A stretch of 41,233 nucleotides of DNA from positions 1-41,233 of the forward strand of contig NZ_JAFKOI010000019.1 in NCBI RefSeq assembly GCF_017303315.1. The letters run 5' to 3'. This document shows positions 32,459 through 39,747 of this stretch, one piece after another. The DNA comes from Bacillus sp. NTK071. GTDB taxonomy: Bacteria > Bacillota > Bacilli > Bacillales > Guptibacillaceae. The first letter of the stretch is position 1; each line of letters begins with the position of its first letter. Position numbers and translations under genes: made by a program. Under the pieces are notes generated by a model that was not told where the DNA came from, did not search any database, and saw only the letters and a program-made list of their open reading frames with translations.

Positions 32459-33208
32459 TTAACCTTGTGATGTTGGACGAACTAGTACTTCATTAATAGA
32501 AACACTATCTGGTTGACCAACTGCATAGTAAATAGCATCTGCAATCGCCTCAGGATCAAGTGGATCAAGACCCTTTGGACCACGGTTGTTTAATTTCTCT
32601 TGCACATCTTCATCTGTAATGGTGTTTGTTAATTCTGTCGCAACAGCTCCTGGAGAGATAATTGTTGCGCGAATGTTTGTAGAAGGGGACATCTCTTTAC
32701 GAAGTCCTTCTGTAATAGCACGTACTGCAAACTTCGTACCACAATAAACTGCTCCTGCTGGCATAATTTCATGACCTGCTACAGAAGATACGTTGATAAT
32801 ATGACCTGATTTTCTTTCTTCCATATGTGGAAGAACGCCTGCAATACCATAAAGGACACCTTTAATATTAACGTCTACCATCTTGTCCCATTCATCAATC
32901 TTGAGCTTATTTAAGAATGAAAGTGGCATTAGACCAGCATTATTGATAATAACATCAATTTGGCCATACTCTTCAATTGTTTTATCAGCTAGAGCCTGCA
33001 TTTGCTCTCTAGAAGTGACATCGGTCTTTTGAATAATCGCTTCGCCACCGTTGTTTGTAATTTCTTTTTTCAACTCTTCCAGGCGATCTTCACGACGTGC
33101 TGCAAGTACAACCTTCGCTCCATCACCTGCGAGCTTTTTAGCTGTAGATTCGCCAATTCCACTACTTGCTCCAGTAATAATAACGACTTTTCCAGTAATA
33201 TGACTCAT
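32459..33208 (-). CDS. Short-chain dehydrogenase/reductase
   Basis: A 249-residue classical SDR. Cofactor motif TGASSGIG (12-19), NNAG in [13 protein letters not shown], catalytic Ser in NVSSVAGHE and YxxxK in YCGTKFAV. The Arg-rich AARREDR after the second beta strand suggests NADP preference. Substrate unknown. RBS AAAGGTGG lies 6 nt before the ATG. Confidence 0.9.
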   Translation of the reverse strand: MSHITGKVVIITGASSGIGESTAKKLAGDGAKVVLAARREDRLEELKKEITNNGGEAIIQKTDVTSREQMQALADKTIEEYGQIDVIINNAGLMPLSFLNKLKIDEWDKMVDVNIKGVLYGIAGVLPHMEERKSGHIINVSSVAGHEIMPAGAVYCGTKFAVRAITEGLRKEMSPSTNIRATIISPGAVATELTNTITDEDVQEKLNNRGPKGLDPLDPEAIADAIYYAVGQPDSVSINEVLVRPTSQG

Positions 33209-33290
33209 GAATATCCACCTTTCGTTTTATCTTCACCTCTCTAGTTCCCGAGAGTTCAGTAACTAAACATTTGAATGTTCTCTTTCCATT

Positions 33291-33316
33291 GAAAAAAGCA
33301 CCCTTATCAGGTGCTT
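33291..33316 (-). terminator. Terminator of bdbC-thioredoxin unit
   Basis: AAGCACC / GGTGCTT (33296-33302 and 33310-33316) with six T residues following on the minus strand, directly after the thioredoxin-like gene. Confidence 0.75.
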
Positions 33317-33321
33317 CTATC

Positions 33322-33786
33322 TTACTTATTCTTTTCAATCCATTGTTTGAAGGTCTCTTCAGACTGAGATCCAACAATACGATCGACTTCTTTGCCATCT
33401 TTAAATCGTACTAGCGTTGGAGTCGATTCGATGGCATAATCGTTCCAGCCATTTTCAAATTCAAGAAGGTTGAACTTCTTAAGGTCAATCCCCATATCTT
33501 CTGCAAGTGGGACAAGGACTGGTGACGTATTTTTACAGTGAATACAAGTAGGACTATAAAAATATACAAATGCATCTTCTTCATCAGATAGCATCTCGTC
33601 AAGTTCATCAGGCAAAATCTGATTCTGATAGAGTGGATCTTCTAACTGATCAACTGTTGCAGGATCAAGCGAATCCTTCCCGTAAGGATTACCCTCAGCT
33701 TTCTCACTATTACTTATATTCGTGACAACTGCTAGTGCTCCAAATATTACAATGACAATTCCAAGAAAAATAATGGCTTTCTTCAT
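33322..33786 (-). CDS. Membrane-anchored thioredoxin-like protein paired with BdbC
   Basis: A 154-residue protein with one N-terminal membrane anchor (residues 3-21) and an extracytoplasmic thioredoxin domain. The redox site is Cys81-Ile-His-Cys84 after YFYSPT, and the cis-proline loop is STPTL (Pro123). The CIHC site resembles the oxidising CPHC of DsbA more than the CGPC of thioredoxin, and the protein overlaps bdbC by 4 bp (ATGA), so it is probably the thiol oxidase partner. The DsbA helical insertion of BdbD is absent. Confidence 0.85.
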   Translation of the reverse strand: MKKAIIFLGIVIVIFGALAVVTNISNSEKAEGNPYGKDSLDPATVDQLEDPLYQNQILPDELDEMLSDEEDAFVYFYSPTCIHCKNTSPVLVPLAEDMGIDLKKFNLLEFENGWNDYAIESTPTLVRFKDGKEVDRIVGSQSEETFKQWIEKNK

Positions 33787-34220
33787 ATGTTATTCTCCTT
33801 TTTCGTTTGTTTATAAAGGACGATCATTAGAATAGAAATACTCGTAAAAGCTAGTAAAGCAAGAAAAGGAATTGTAATAAATCCAAGTAAATTAATGTAT
33901 TCCCCTGTACAAGGTACTCTTCCACAAGCAGGTGCTGAATCAGCAAAAAATGCCGCTTTTTGAATGAGGTAATGATAGATTGAAATACTACCTCCAATAA
34001 TGGAAAGTGGCAGAACATATACCCACTGTCTGGAATCTTTTTTCACCATCGCAATACCTAATAGTAGAACGAGTGGGTACATGAGAATTCGCTGGTACCA
34101 GCATAATTCACACGGTTCATATTTAAGTACTTCTGAGAAATATAAGCTTCCTGCAAGCGCAAAAACGGATACCGCCCAGGCACTAAAGAGCAGATACTCT
34201 ATTTTTTTCTCTTTATCCAT
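33783..34220 (-). CDS. bdbC: Disulfide bond formation protein, DsbB/BdbC family
   Basis: A 145-residue four-helix membrane protein that passes electrons from a thiol oxidase to quinones. The two conserved Cys pairs are Cys37-Glu-Leu-Cys40 (EPCELCWYQR) and Cys99/Cys104 (PACGRVPC). It is translationally coupled to the thioredoxin-like gene downstream. Confidence 0.93.
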   Translation of the reverse strand: MDKEKKIEYLLFSAWAVSVFALAGSLYFSEVLKYEPCELCWYQRILMYPLVLLLGIAMVKKDSRQWVYVLPLSIIGGSISIYHYLIQKAAFFADSAPACGRVPCTGEYINLLGFITIPFLALLAFTSISILMIVLYKQTKKENNI

Positions 34221-34319
34221 TCGTTAACTTCACTTCTTTCACACTGAAAATGATAACCCCATTATACACACCAAAAACCATGATAAATAGATTAATCGTG
34301 ACAATCCCACTACTTTTTT

Positions 34320-34344
34320 AAGGCTCTTTTCTAATACGATAACG
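34320..34344. repeat. Terminal fragment of the MITE-like element
   Basis: AGGCTCTTTTCTAATACGAT and a few more bases match the left end of the elements, about 65 bp before copy C and in the same orientation. It looks like a solo end left by an earlier insertion or deletion. Confidence 0.55.
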
Positions 34345-34384
34345 TTAAAGTCTTGTAAGAACGTATATAATGGTACCAGTTTGA

Positions 34385-34617
34385 GGCTCTTTTCTAAAAG
34401 ATTGCTGATTTTTAAAGATTTTTCTATAGAGAACCTCACTTTGTTGATTGGAGCGGAAGGTGCTCGACTCCTGCGGGATTAGCGGGACAGGTGAGACCCC
34501 ACAGGAGCGTAAGCGACGAGGAGGCTCACCGCCCGCACCAAGGAAAGCGAGCATCCTGGAGAGGAAATCAACCGCTCTAAAGCAATAGTGTCTACGATAA
34601 CAGCTTTTTGAAAAGCC
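34385..34617. repeat. MITE-like palindromic element, copy C
   Basis: A full copy of about 233 bp, in the inverse interior orientation to A and D. Ends are GGCTCTTTTCTAAAAGATTG and GCTTTTTGAAAAGCC. It contains TTGGAGCGGAAGGTGCTCGA, CTCCTGCGGGATTAGCGGGA, CAGGTGAGACCCCACAGGAG, GAGGCTCACCGCCCG and AAAGCGAGCATCCTGGAG. It fills the gap between bdbC and the peptidase gene. Open frames crossing it are not genes. Confidence 0.85.
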
Positions 34618-34643
34618 GACTCTTGTAGGGAGCCGGCTCACTA

Positions 34644-35744
34644 TTACCTTATAATTTGTAACTCTTTCGGATACTTTGTTAGCGTCTCGTAACCATTATC
34701 CGTAACAAGTACATCATCCTCAATACGAACTCCGCCGACTTCAGGAAGATAGATACCCGGTTCAATCGTATAAGTCATTCCCTTTTGAAGAAGGCTATCA
34801 TTTTTCTCACTCATCGACGGGTACTCATGTACTTCAATACCAATGCCATGACCGATTCGATGAGGGAAGAAATCTCCATAACCAGCCTCACTTATGACAT
34901 TGCGGGCAGCAAGATCAATATCACCAAGACGTGTGCCAGGCTTAGAGATCGAAAGTGACTCGTTCTGCGCTCGTAACACTGTTTCATAAATTTCTTTTTG
35001 TTTCTCATTAATATTACCGAAAGCAACAGTTCTTGTGATGTCTGAACAATAGCCATTCAAAACGACACCAAGATCAAATAACACTAAATCGCCTGTTTTC
35101 AGTTTACGCTGCCCTGGGTTCCCATGAGGTTGGCCCGACTTTTCACCAAATAAAACCATTGTGGAAAACGACATTTCTCGGATTCCTTTTTTCTTCAATT
35201 CAAATTCAATTGTCGCCAGAACTTCCATCTCAGTAATGCCTTCTTGAAGAGCTTCTACCCCAGTTTGAACGCCAAAGTCAGCGAGCGACGCTGCTTCTCT
35301 TAAAATCTCAATTTCCTTCTCATCTTTTATGAGGCGCAGTTCATTAAGCCCAAGTTCTGCTGAATGAAACCCAAGCTCTGAGAAGTGGTTCTGAAGCTTT
35401 TCAACTCGTTCATAAGCTAGTGTAGATTTTTCAATTGAAGCAGATTTAGGATTTTGTATACCACGTGCTTTCAATGCTTCATGTATAAAATCAAACGGTT
35501 CTTCTGAATCACTATATCCAATAATGTCGTACTGCCAACCTGCATCGCGTGCTTGAGACTCTTCCATGCCTGGACAAACAAGAAACGGCTCATGATTTGG
35601 AACGACAAAAAGACCAAGTAACCTTTCATGTGGTTCACAATGGAAGTTTGTTAAGTAGAATACATTTGATGGTGAATGGAGGAAAGCAAAATCCTGATTC
35701 TGCTCAGTAAGCCACTCTGTAAATTTAGTTAAACGTTCGTTCAT
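34644..35744 (-). CDS. M24 family metallopeptidase, Xaa-Pro aminopeptidase-like
   Basis: A 366-residue pita-bread-fold peptidase with an N-terminal creatinase-like domain (1-130). The five metal ligands are visible in order: Asp in LVLFDLGV, Asp in GYCSDITRT, His in HRIGHGIG, Glu in YTIEPGIY and Glu in GGVRIEDDV. It probably removes N-terminal residues before proline. The ATG at 35742-35744 follows AAGGAT by 8-9 nt; the frame runs on to 35786. A single-gene unit. Confidence 0.9.
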   Translation of the reverse strand: MNERLTKFTEWLTEQNQDFAFLHSPSNVFYLTNFHCEPHERLLGLFVVPNHEPFLVCPGMEESQARDAGWQYDIIGYSDSEEPFDFIHEALKARGIQNPKSASIEKSTLAYERVEKLQNHFSELGFHSAELGLNELRLIKDEKEIEILREAASLADFGVQTGVEALQEGITEMEVLATIEFELKKKGIREMSFSTMVLFGEKSGQPHGNPGQRKLKTGDLVLFDLGVVLNGYCSDITRTVAFGNINEKQKEIYETVLRAQNESLSISKPGTRLGDIDLAARNVISEAGYGDFFPHRIGHGIGIEVHEYPSMSEKNDSLLQKGMTYTIEPGIYLPEVGGVRIEDDVLVTDNGYETLTKYPKELQIIR

Positions 35745-35786
35745 ATTAGCACATCCTTTTTCCATTACTTCGCTATAAACTACCAT

Positions 35787-35877
35787 TTATGTAGTTGTAT
35801 TCCCCACTAGCTTATCATAAATAACGATAACGCAAGGCGAACAAGTCCCCTCACCTTTATTTGGTTCAGACCAAACC
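35787..35877. other. Intergenic DNA upstream of the peptidase gene
   Basis: Together with the sRNA and Fur-regulated gene this belongs to a 590-bp stretch (35787-36377) in which no gene longer than 55 codons is credible. This part holds no recognisable site beyond the T-tract side of the sRNA terminator. Confidence 0.4.
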
Positions 35878-36006
35878 AAAAAAATAGCTGCCTACGATGG
35901 CAGCTATTAATTTCAAACAATTGGAGAAGGGGGAACTTCTTTCGCTTTGTTTGAGCTATGCAATTTGAACGTGTCGGGGAACACAATTCATGTTTATTTC
36001 TTTTAT
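35878..36006 (-). ncRNA. Candidate Fur-regulated small RNA with C-rich hairpin loops
   Basis: A transcript of about 129 nt is predicted from a promoter at 36014-36042 to a terminator at 35883-35908. It contains two small hairpins: GUGU-UCCCCG-ACAC (35971-35984) and GAAG-UUCCCC-CUUC (35926-35939). Both expose the same UUCCCC, complementary to GGGGAA-type Shine-Dalgarno regions. A near-perfect Fur box overlaps the promoter. Fur-controlled, C-rich and terminator-ended describe B. subtilis FsrA, so this is an FsrA-like candidate, though I cannot show homology. The only reading frame inside is an 11-codon frame without ribosome binding site. Confidence 0.65.
35883..35908 (-). terminator. Terminator of the candidate sRNA
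   Basis: On the minus strand AATAGCTGCC-ATCGTA-GGCAGCTATT is a perfect 10-bp stem followed by five or more T residues. No protein gene of usual size ends here, which points to an RNA gene. Confidence 0.85.
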
Positions 36007-36009
36007 GCT

Positions 36010-36042
36010 GATAATGATAATCTTTATCAATTAAAAAGTCAA
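36010..36042 (-). promoter_or_regulatory. sRNA promoter overlapped by a Fur box
   Basis: Minus-strand TTGACT (36037-36042) and TATCAT (36014-36019) have 17-bp spacing. A Fur box covers 36010-36028 (GATAATGATAATCTTTATC on the plus strand, 18 of 19 to the classical consensus) and, on the minus strand, TGATAAAGATTATCA matches the Bacillus 7-1-7 box at 14 of 15. Repression by iron-loaded Fur is therefore expected. The stop codon of the 55-aa gene lies within the -35. Confidence 0.75.
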
Positions 36043-36206
36043 TACGATTTTCTGAAAATGAATTGGGATGCTTTTTCTGGGCGATTTACTTCTTTCTTAC
36101 GGATATATCCACTTTTAATAGCTTCAGCTCTAAGTACAACTGCAAACGCACCGAATGAAAGAACCAAGATCAAAAAGAACATTGAGATTTGTACGAATTC
36201 AATCAT
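36039..36206 (-). CDS. Small membrane protein, 55 aa, under a Fur-type operator
   Basis: A 55-residue frame beginning MIEFVQISMFFLILV, with one transmembrane helix (about 5-25) and a basic C-terminal tail (RAEAIKSGYIRKKEVNRPEK). AGGGG lies 6 nt before the ATG, an extended -10 TGCTATAAT lies 31 bp further up, and an extended Fur-like palindrome overlaps its -35 region. I do not recognise the family. It is transcribed towards the sRNA and may be co-expressed with it. Confidence 0.7.
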   Translation of the reverse strand: MIEFVQISMFFLILVLSFGAFAVVLRAEAIKSGYIRKKEVNRPEKASQFIFRKSY

Positions 36207-36236
36207 TTTACACCCCTAATTTCATTAGTTTTGCTC

Positions 36237-36245
36237 ATTATAGCA
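36237..36245 (-). promoter_or_regulatory. Extended -10 promoter of the 55-aa gene
   Basis: The minus strand reads TGCTATAAT, a perfect extended -10, 31 bp before the ATG. The Fur-like palindrome at 36249-36279 takes the place of the -35 region. Confidence 0.65.
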
Positions 36246-36248
36246 CGG

Positions 36249-36279
36249 CTTAATGATAATGAGAAGCATTATCATTAAG
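36249..36279. promoter_or_regulatory. Fur-like extended palindrome
   Basis: Perfect 13-bp arms CTTAATGATAATG and CATTATCATTAAG around AGAAG. The core GATAATGAGAAGCATTATC matches the 19-bp Fur consensus at 17 positions, although the central spacing departs from the usual 7-1-7 arrangement. It lies between the 55-aa gene and the aldo/keto reductase gene and could affect both. Confidence 0.65.
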
Positions 36280-36313
36280 GCTGAGGCTTCATTATAAGCA
36301 AAGACCTTTTGGT

Positions 36314-36342
36314 TGTGCAAGCGGTTTTATTACACTATTATG
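36314..36342 (+). promoter_or_regulatory. Promoter of the aldo/keto reductase gene
   Basis: TTGTGC (36314-36319) and TATTAT (36337-36342) have 17-bp spacing, 36 bp before the ATG at 36378. Confidence 0.5.
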
Positions 36343-36377
36343 AAAGGTGTACTTATACGCAATCAGGAGGTAACAAT

Positions 36378-37280
36378 ATGCAACGTGTTGATATTACTAA
36401 TGATTTATCATTTTCCCGCATCATTCATGGATTATGGCGTCTTGCGGATTGGAATCAGTCTAGCGAAGAAACACTCTCTTTAATTGAACATAACCTTGAG
36501 CGCGGTATAACAACGTTTGACCATGCCGACTTATATGGAAGTTACGCGTGTGAAGAGCTTTTTGGTAAAGCCCTTGCGCTTAAGCCTTCCCTTCGAGATG
36601 AAATGGAAATTGTAACGAAATGCGGTATCGTGATTGAATCACCTAATCGTCCAACACATCAATCTCATCATTACAACACGAGCAAAGAACATATTATTGC
36701 TTCAGCTGAACAATCTCTTAAGTCGCTTGGCATTGATTACATAGATGTTCTATTGATTCATCGTCCAGATCCATTTATGGACCCTGAACAAGTTGGAGAA
36801 GCTTTTTCTACTTTAAAACAGGATGGTAAAGTTCGTCATTTCGGTGTCTCAAACTTTAAGCATCATCAATTTAACATGCTACAGTCATATGTTGACCAGC
36901 CGTTAATCACGAATCAAATTGAACTATCTGCTTATAACCTGGAAAACTTCGAGGACGGTACACTAGACCTTTGTCAGGAAAAGCGAATGAAGCCAATGGC
37001 ATGGTCTCCTCTTGCGGGTGGTAAAGTTTTCACTGCCAATGATGAGAAAGCAGTCCGTCTTCGCCAGACAGTTGAGAAAGTGGCATCTGAAATTGGCGCA
37101 GAAGGCATGGATCAAGTTCTTTACGCATGGCTTTTAAACCACCCAGCAAACATAATGCCAATTGTAGGTTCAGGAAAACCTGAACGAATTGACAGTGCGG
37201 TTGATGCGCTAAATTACTCATTAACACGCGATCAGTGGTTTGAGATTCTTACAAGCTCAATGGGATATGACATTCCTTAA
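36378..37280 (+). CDS. Aldo/keto reductase, YdhF-like
   Basis: A 300-residue TIM-barrel reductase. Catalytic residues follow the family: Asp and Tyr in FDHADLYGSY, Lys in IVTKCGI, His in LLIHRPDPFMDP; the C-terminal NADPH site includes PIVGSGKPERI. Closest in outline to E. coli YdhF. The ATG at 36378 has AGGAGG 7 nt upstream; the frame extends to 36309 without a ribosome binding site. A terminator follows. Confidence 0.92.
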   Translation: MQRVDITNDLSFSRIIHGLWRLADWNQSSEETLSLIEHNLERGITTFDHADLYGSYACEELFGKALALKPSLRDEMEIVTKCGIVIESPNRPTHQSHHYNTSKEHIIASAEQSLKSLGIDYIDVLLIHRPDPFMDPEQVGEAFSTLKQDGKVRHFGVSNFKHHQFNMLQSYVDQPLITNQIELSAYNLENFEDGTLDLCQEKRMKPMAWSPLAGGKVFTANDEKAVRLRQTVEKVASEIGAEGMDQVLYAWLLNHPANIMPIVGSGKPERIDSAVDALNYSLTRDQWFEILTSSMGYDIP

Positions 37281-37301
37281 ACACATTTGTCTATTAAGAT
37301 C

Positions 37302-37335
37302 AAAAGCTTCTTCCCTCAAGGGAGGAAGCTTTTTT
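37302..37335 (+). terminator. Terminator of the aldo/keto reductase gene
   Basis: AAGCTTCTTCCC-TCAA-GGGAGGAAGCTT (one G-U pair) followed by TTTTT. Confidence 0.88.
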
Positions 37336-37338
37336 AAT

Positions 37339-37570
37339 AGGCTGTTTTCGTAAACATTGTTTCAATAATGCTGTTGATTTCCGCTCCAGGATGCTCGCTT
37401 TCCGCGGGGCGGGACGCTTGAGCCTCCTCAGCGCACAAAAACATTGCTCCTGTGGGGTCTCACCTGTCCCGCTAGTCCCGCAGGAGTCGAGCACCTTACG
37501 CTCCAATCAGCTAAGTTTGGTTCTTTATACAAAAACTCTTTCAAAAGCAACAATCTTTGAGAAAAGAGCC
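37339..37570. repeat. MITE-like palindromic element, copy D
   Basis: A full copy of about 232 bp with ends AGGCTGTTTTCGTAAACAT and CTTTGAGAAAAGAGCC. It shares GATTTCCGCTCCAGGATG, CGCTTTCCGCGGGGCGGG, CTCACCTGTCCCGCTAGTCC and CAGGAGTCGAGCACCTTACG with copies A, C or E. It fills the gap between the reductase and DoxX genes. Confidence 0.85.
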
Positions 37571-37634
37571 TTTTATTATGAACATCATAAGTCAGCACTC
37601 ATTAAACAAACGTTTATTTAATTCATTCTTGTCA

Positions 37635-37664
37635 CTAAAAAATCAGCACATTAACCGTGCTGAT
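37635..37664 (-). terminator. Terminator of the doxX gene
   Basis: ATCAGCAC / GTGCTGAT with a 7-nt loop, followed on the minus strand by TTTTTT. It overlaps the stop codon of the DoxX gene. Confidence 0.8.
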
Positions 37665-38055
37665 CTATTTCTTTATTTTTATTTAGTAGCACCCCAGAAA
37701 TAGCAAGTTTTCTACTCCCTGTAAACGCAAGAATGAAAGATAGGCCAAGAAGAGAAAGCGGGAATTCGTAGCCACCGATTAAACCCATTCGAAACTTTAC
37801 AAGTACGATGGCTCCCATCATCGTAAGTCCAAGGAGAATAGCAGACGGAACGACGAAAATGCCTAGAATAAGAAATGCTCCTCCCAAAGCTTCAATGATC
37901 GCTGTAGCGTAAGCAAGCCAAGCAGGCTGACCAATTTTTTCGAACATCGCAATCGTGTTCTCCATTCCGCCAAGCTTCTGTATACCATGAGCTAACATAA
38001 TGATTCCAAGAGTAATTCTTCCTCCTAGTAAGCCCCATTCTATTTTTGATTCCAC
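37651..38055 (-). CDS. DoxX family membrane protein
   Basis: A 134-residue four-helix membrane protein of the DoxX family (GRITLGIIMLAHGIQKLGG, IIEALGGAFLILGIFV). Function is not established; some relatives work in thiol or oxidative-stress chemistry. The GTG at 38053-38055 follows GGGGTG by 6 nt and is preferred to the upstream GTG at 38064, which lies in the ribosome binding site. Confidence 0.82.
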   Translation of the reverse strand: MESKIEWGLLGGRITLGIIMLAHGIQKLGGMENTIAMFEKIGQPAWLAYATAIIEALGGAFLILGIFVVPSAILLGLTMMGAIVLVKFRMGLIGGYEFPLSLLGLSFILAFTGSRKLAISGVLLNKNKEIDQHG

Positions 38056-38114
38056 TACTAGCACCCCATTTTATTGTTTCTTAGCTAACGTGCGAGAAGC
38101 GTAATTAGATCACT

Positions 38115-38684
38115 TTACACCCGAGCAGATGGACGATTACTTTGTAATAACCTTGCTTGAACAAGTCGTTTACGTACCGTTATTCCTAACCAGCTAGCAA
38201 GAAATGCCTTGATTAAACCCACAATAATAAAAGGATAAACCCCAAAAACAAATGCATCACTCCAAGATAATTCTGCAACAAATTTTAACTGAATTGTTCC
38301 AAGACATAAGATCAAGACCATAGCAACGGTATTCGCTATGAGAGCGTTCGTAAACGAAAAAGATGTTTTTTCTAGAATTAGTCCAGTTATATAAGCTGCT
38401 ACAATAAAAGCAAAGATATATCCTCCTGTTGGGCCAAACAGGACGCCTAGTCCTCCCTTTGCTTGTGCAAATACAGGTAGCCCAATTGCTCCAAGTGCAG
38501 CATAACAAATCATGGTTATAGCACCGTAACGGCTACCAAGAATAGTAGCCGTTAACCCTACAGCTAGTGTCTGACCGCTTATAGGAACAAGAGGTAGTGG
38601 AATTTCAATTTGGGCAAGGATTGATGTTATGGCTGCAAAGATTCCACATACTATCGTCATTCGAAGCTTATTCGTGTTTCTCAT
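38115..38684 (-). CDS. bioY: Biotin transporter BioY (ECF S component)
   Basis: A 189-residue membrane protein with six hydrophobic segments and family motifs IPLPLVPISGQTLAVGL, GAIGLPVFA and GPTGGYIFAF. BioY is the biotin-binding S component that works with the ECF energising module, not present in this window. The ATG at 38682-38684 has GGGGAG about 5 nt upstream. A BirA operator lies directly upstream. Confidence 0.94.
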   Translation of the reverse strand: MRNTNKLRMTIVCGIFAAITSILAQIEIPLPLVPISGQTLAVGLTATILGSRYGAITMICYAALGAIGLPVFAQAKGGLGVLFGPTGGYIFAFIVAAYITGLILEKTSFSFTNALIANTVAMVLILCLGTIQLKFVAELSWSDAFVFGVYPFIIVGLIKAFLASWLGITVRKRLVQARLLQSNRPSARV

Positions 38685-38698
38685 TCTTCTCCCCCCTT

Positions 38699-38733
38699 TA
38701 ATGTTAACCAATATAATTAATAAGTTAACATTA
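38699..38733 (-). promoter_or_regulatory. BirA (biotin repressor) operator
   Basis: TAATGTTAAC and GTTAACATTA are perfect 10-bp arms separated by 15 bp, the arrangement of firmicute BirA boxes (GTTAAC-N15-GTTAAC). It ends 15 bp before the bioY start, so biotin-loaded BirA should repress biotin uptake. A possible -10 TTATAT lies within it. Confidence 0.9.
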
Positions 38734-38756
38734 AAGTAAAAGACATGAAAGTTTTT

Positions 38757-39530
38757 TTATGGCATGCTTTCATCAATCATCTCAAATCCAGGAATCATCT
38801 CGGATAACCTCACAATAACAGCATCATCCTTATAGATCGGGATATACTCGGTTAGAACAGCTACCATCTTCTCGCCAGCGATACCTACGTGTCCAATGGC
38901 TATATGAGCATCATTATCTTTCAAGCGTTCAGCGAGCTCCTGCGCCTTTCTACTCATATGTCGAATTGTATAAACGTCATCAAAGAACAGTTCATTTTCA
39001 AGATACGGAACTCCGATTTCTTCTGATAACTCTGGGATCACGGTTTTATCGGTTGTTCTACTATCAAGGTAATAAAGACCTCTTTCACGACAAACCTCTA
39101 GTACAATTCTCATAACCCGCTCATCAGCTGTTGCTTTTGAACCCATATGATGATTCATTCCAACTGCATGTGGCACAGCATCAATAGCAGCATTAATACG
39201 CTTTCTAATCTCTCCATTAGATAAATTTGTTGTTATAGCCCCTGGTCCAAGCCAGCTTTTCTTGCCTTTAATTGGCTCCATTGGAACATGGACAATCACT
39301 TCATGCCCAAGACTGTGAGCAAGATTAGCATCACGCTCAGTGGTTTCGAGAAATGGCATAATCGCAACCGTCAAAGTAACGGGAAGCTTTAGCATTTCAT
39401 CCGTACCACCCATGTTATTCCCAAAGTCATCAATCACAATTGCAAGCTCTCTATCACCTTTGGTACTTTCAGCTGACACTTGATTGGGAAGTAAGGTAAT
39501 GAATAATAGGACACATAAGAACATTCTCAT
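38757..39530 (-). CDS. Divergent polysaccharide deacetylase family protein (YibQ-like)
   Basis: A 257-residue secreted protein. A signal peptide (MRMFLCVLLFITLLPNQVSA) is followed by a NodB-like fold with LAIVIDDFGNNMGGTDEML, VTLTVAIMPFLE, EVIVHVPMEPI, GMNHHMGSKAT, YYLDSRTTDKT and AIGHVGIAGE, typical of the divergent deacetylase 2 family. Enzymatic activity is unproven for this family. AAAGGAG lies 9 nt before the ATG. It is upstream of bioY on the same strand but with the BirA operator between them. Confidence 0.88.
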   Translation of the reverse strand: MRMFLCVLLFITLLPNQVSAESTKGDRELAIVIDDFGNNMGGTDEMLKLPVTLTVAIMPFLETTERDANLAHSLGHEVIVHVPMEPIKGKKSWLGPGAITTNLSNGEIRKRINAAIDAVPHAVGMNHHMGSKATADERVMRIVLEVCRERGLYYLDSRTTDKTVIPELSEEIGVPYLENELFFDDVYTIRHMSRKAQELAERLKDNDAHIAIGHVGIAGEKMVAVLTEYIPIYKDDAVIVRLSEMIPGFEMIDESMP

Positions 39531-39747
39531 CGACTCACACTCCTTTCATTTCTTAACATCCCCAATCATTAGAAGCTTAATGAGTTTGTGGTAATTTAGG
39601 CTTTTTCTATACAACTAGATGAGATTTAATGGAGAAGGGTAAATAAATTCTTTTTCCATACTCATTCTGAGAAAGGTTTTTCAATACTAATTCAAGGGCA
39701 TAGTAAAGATAGACTACAAGAAATGCATACTTAAAGGAGAGACAACC

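Noticed and set aside
34345-34641. A 98-codon minus-strand frame
   Set aside because: It lies inside repeat copy C; similar frames in copy D show that they arise from the repeat sequence, not from a gene.
35960-35995. An 11-codon frame (MNCVPRHVQIA) in the candidate sRNA
   Set aside because: No Shine-Dalgarno sequence before the ATG and the codons coincide with the first hairpin; treated as non-coding.
35947-36219. A 90-codon plus-strand frame
   Set aside because: It starts at TTG without a ribosome binding site and overlaps the sRNA, its promoter and Fur box and the 55-aa gene on the minus strand, all of which have better signals.
37391-37621. A 76-codon plus-strand frame
   Set aside because: It lies almost wholly in repeat copy D and shares its peptide with frames in copy C.
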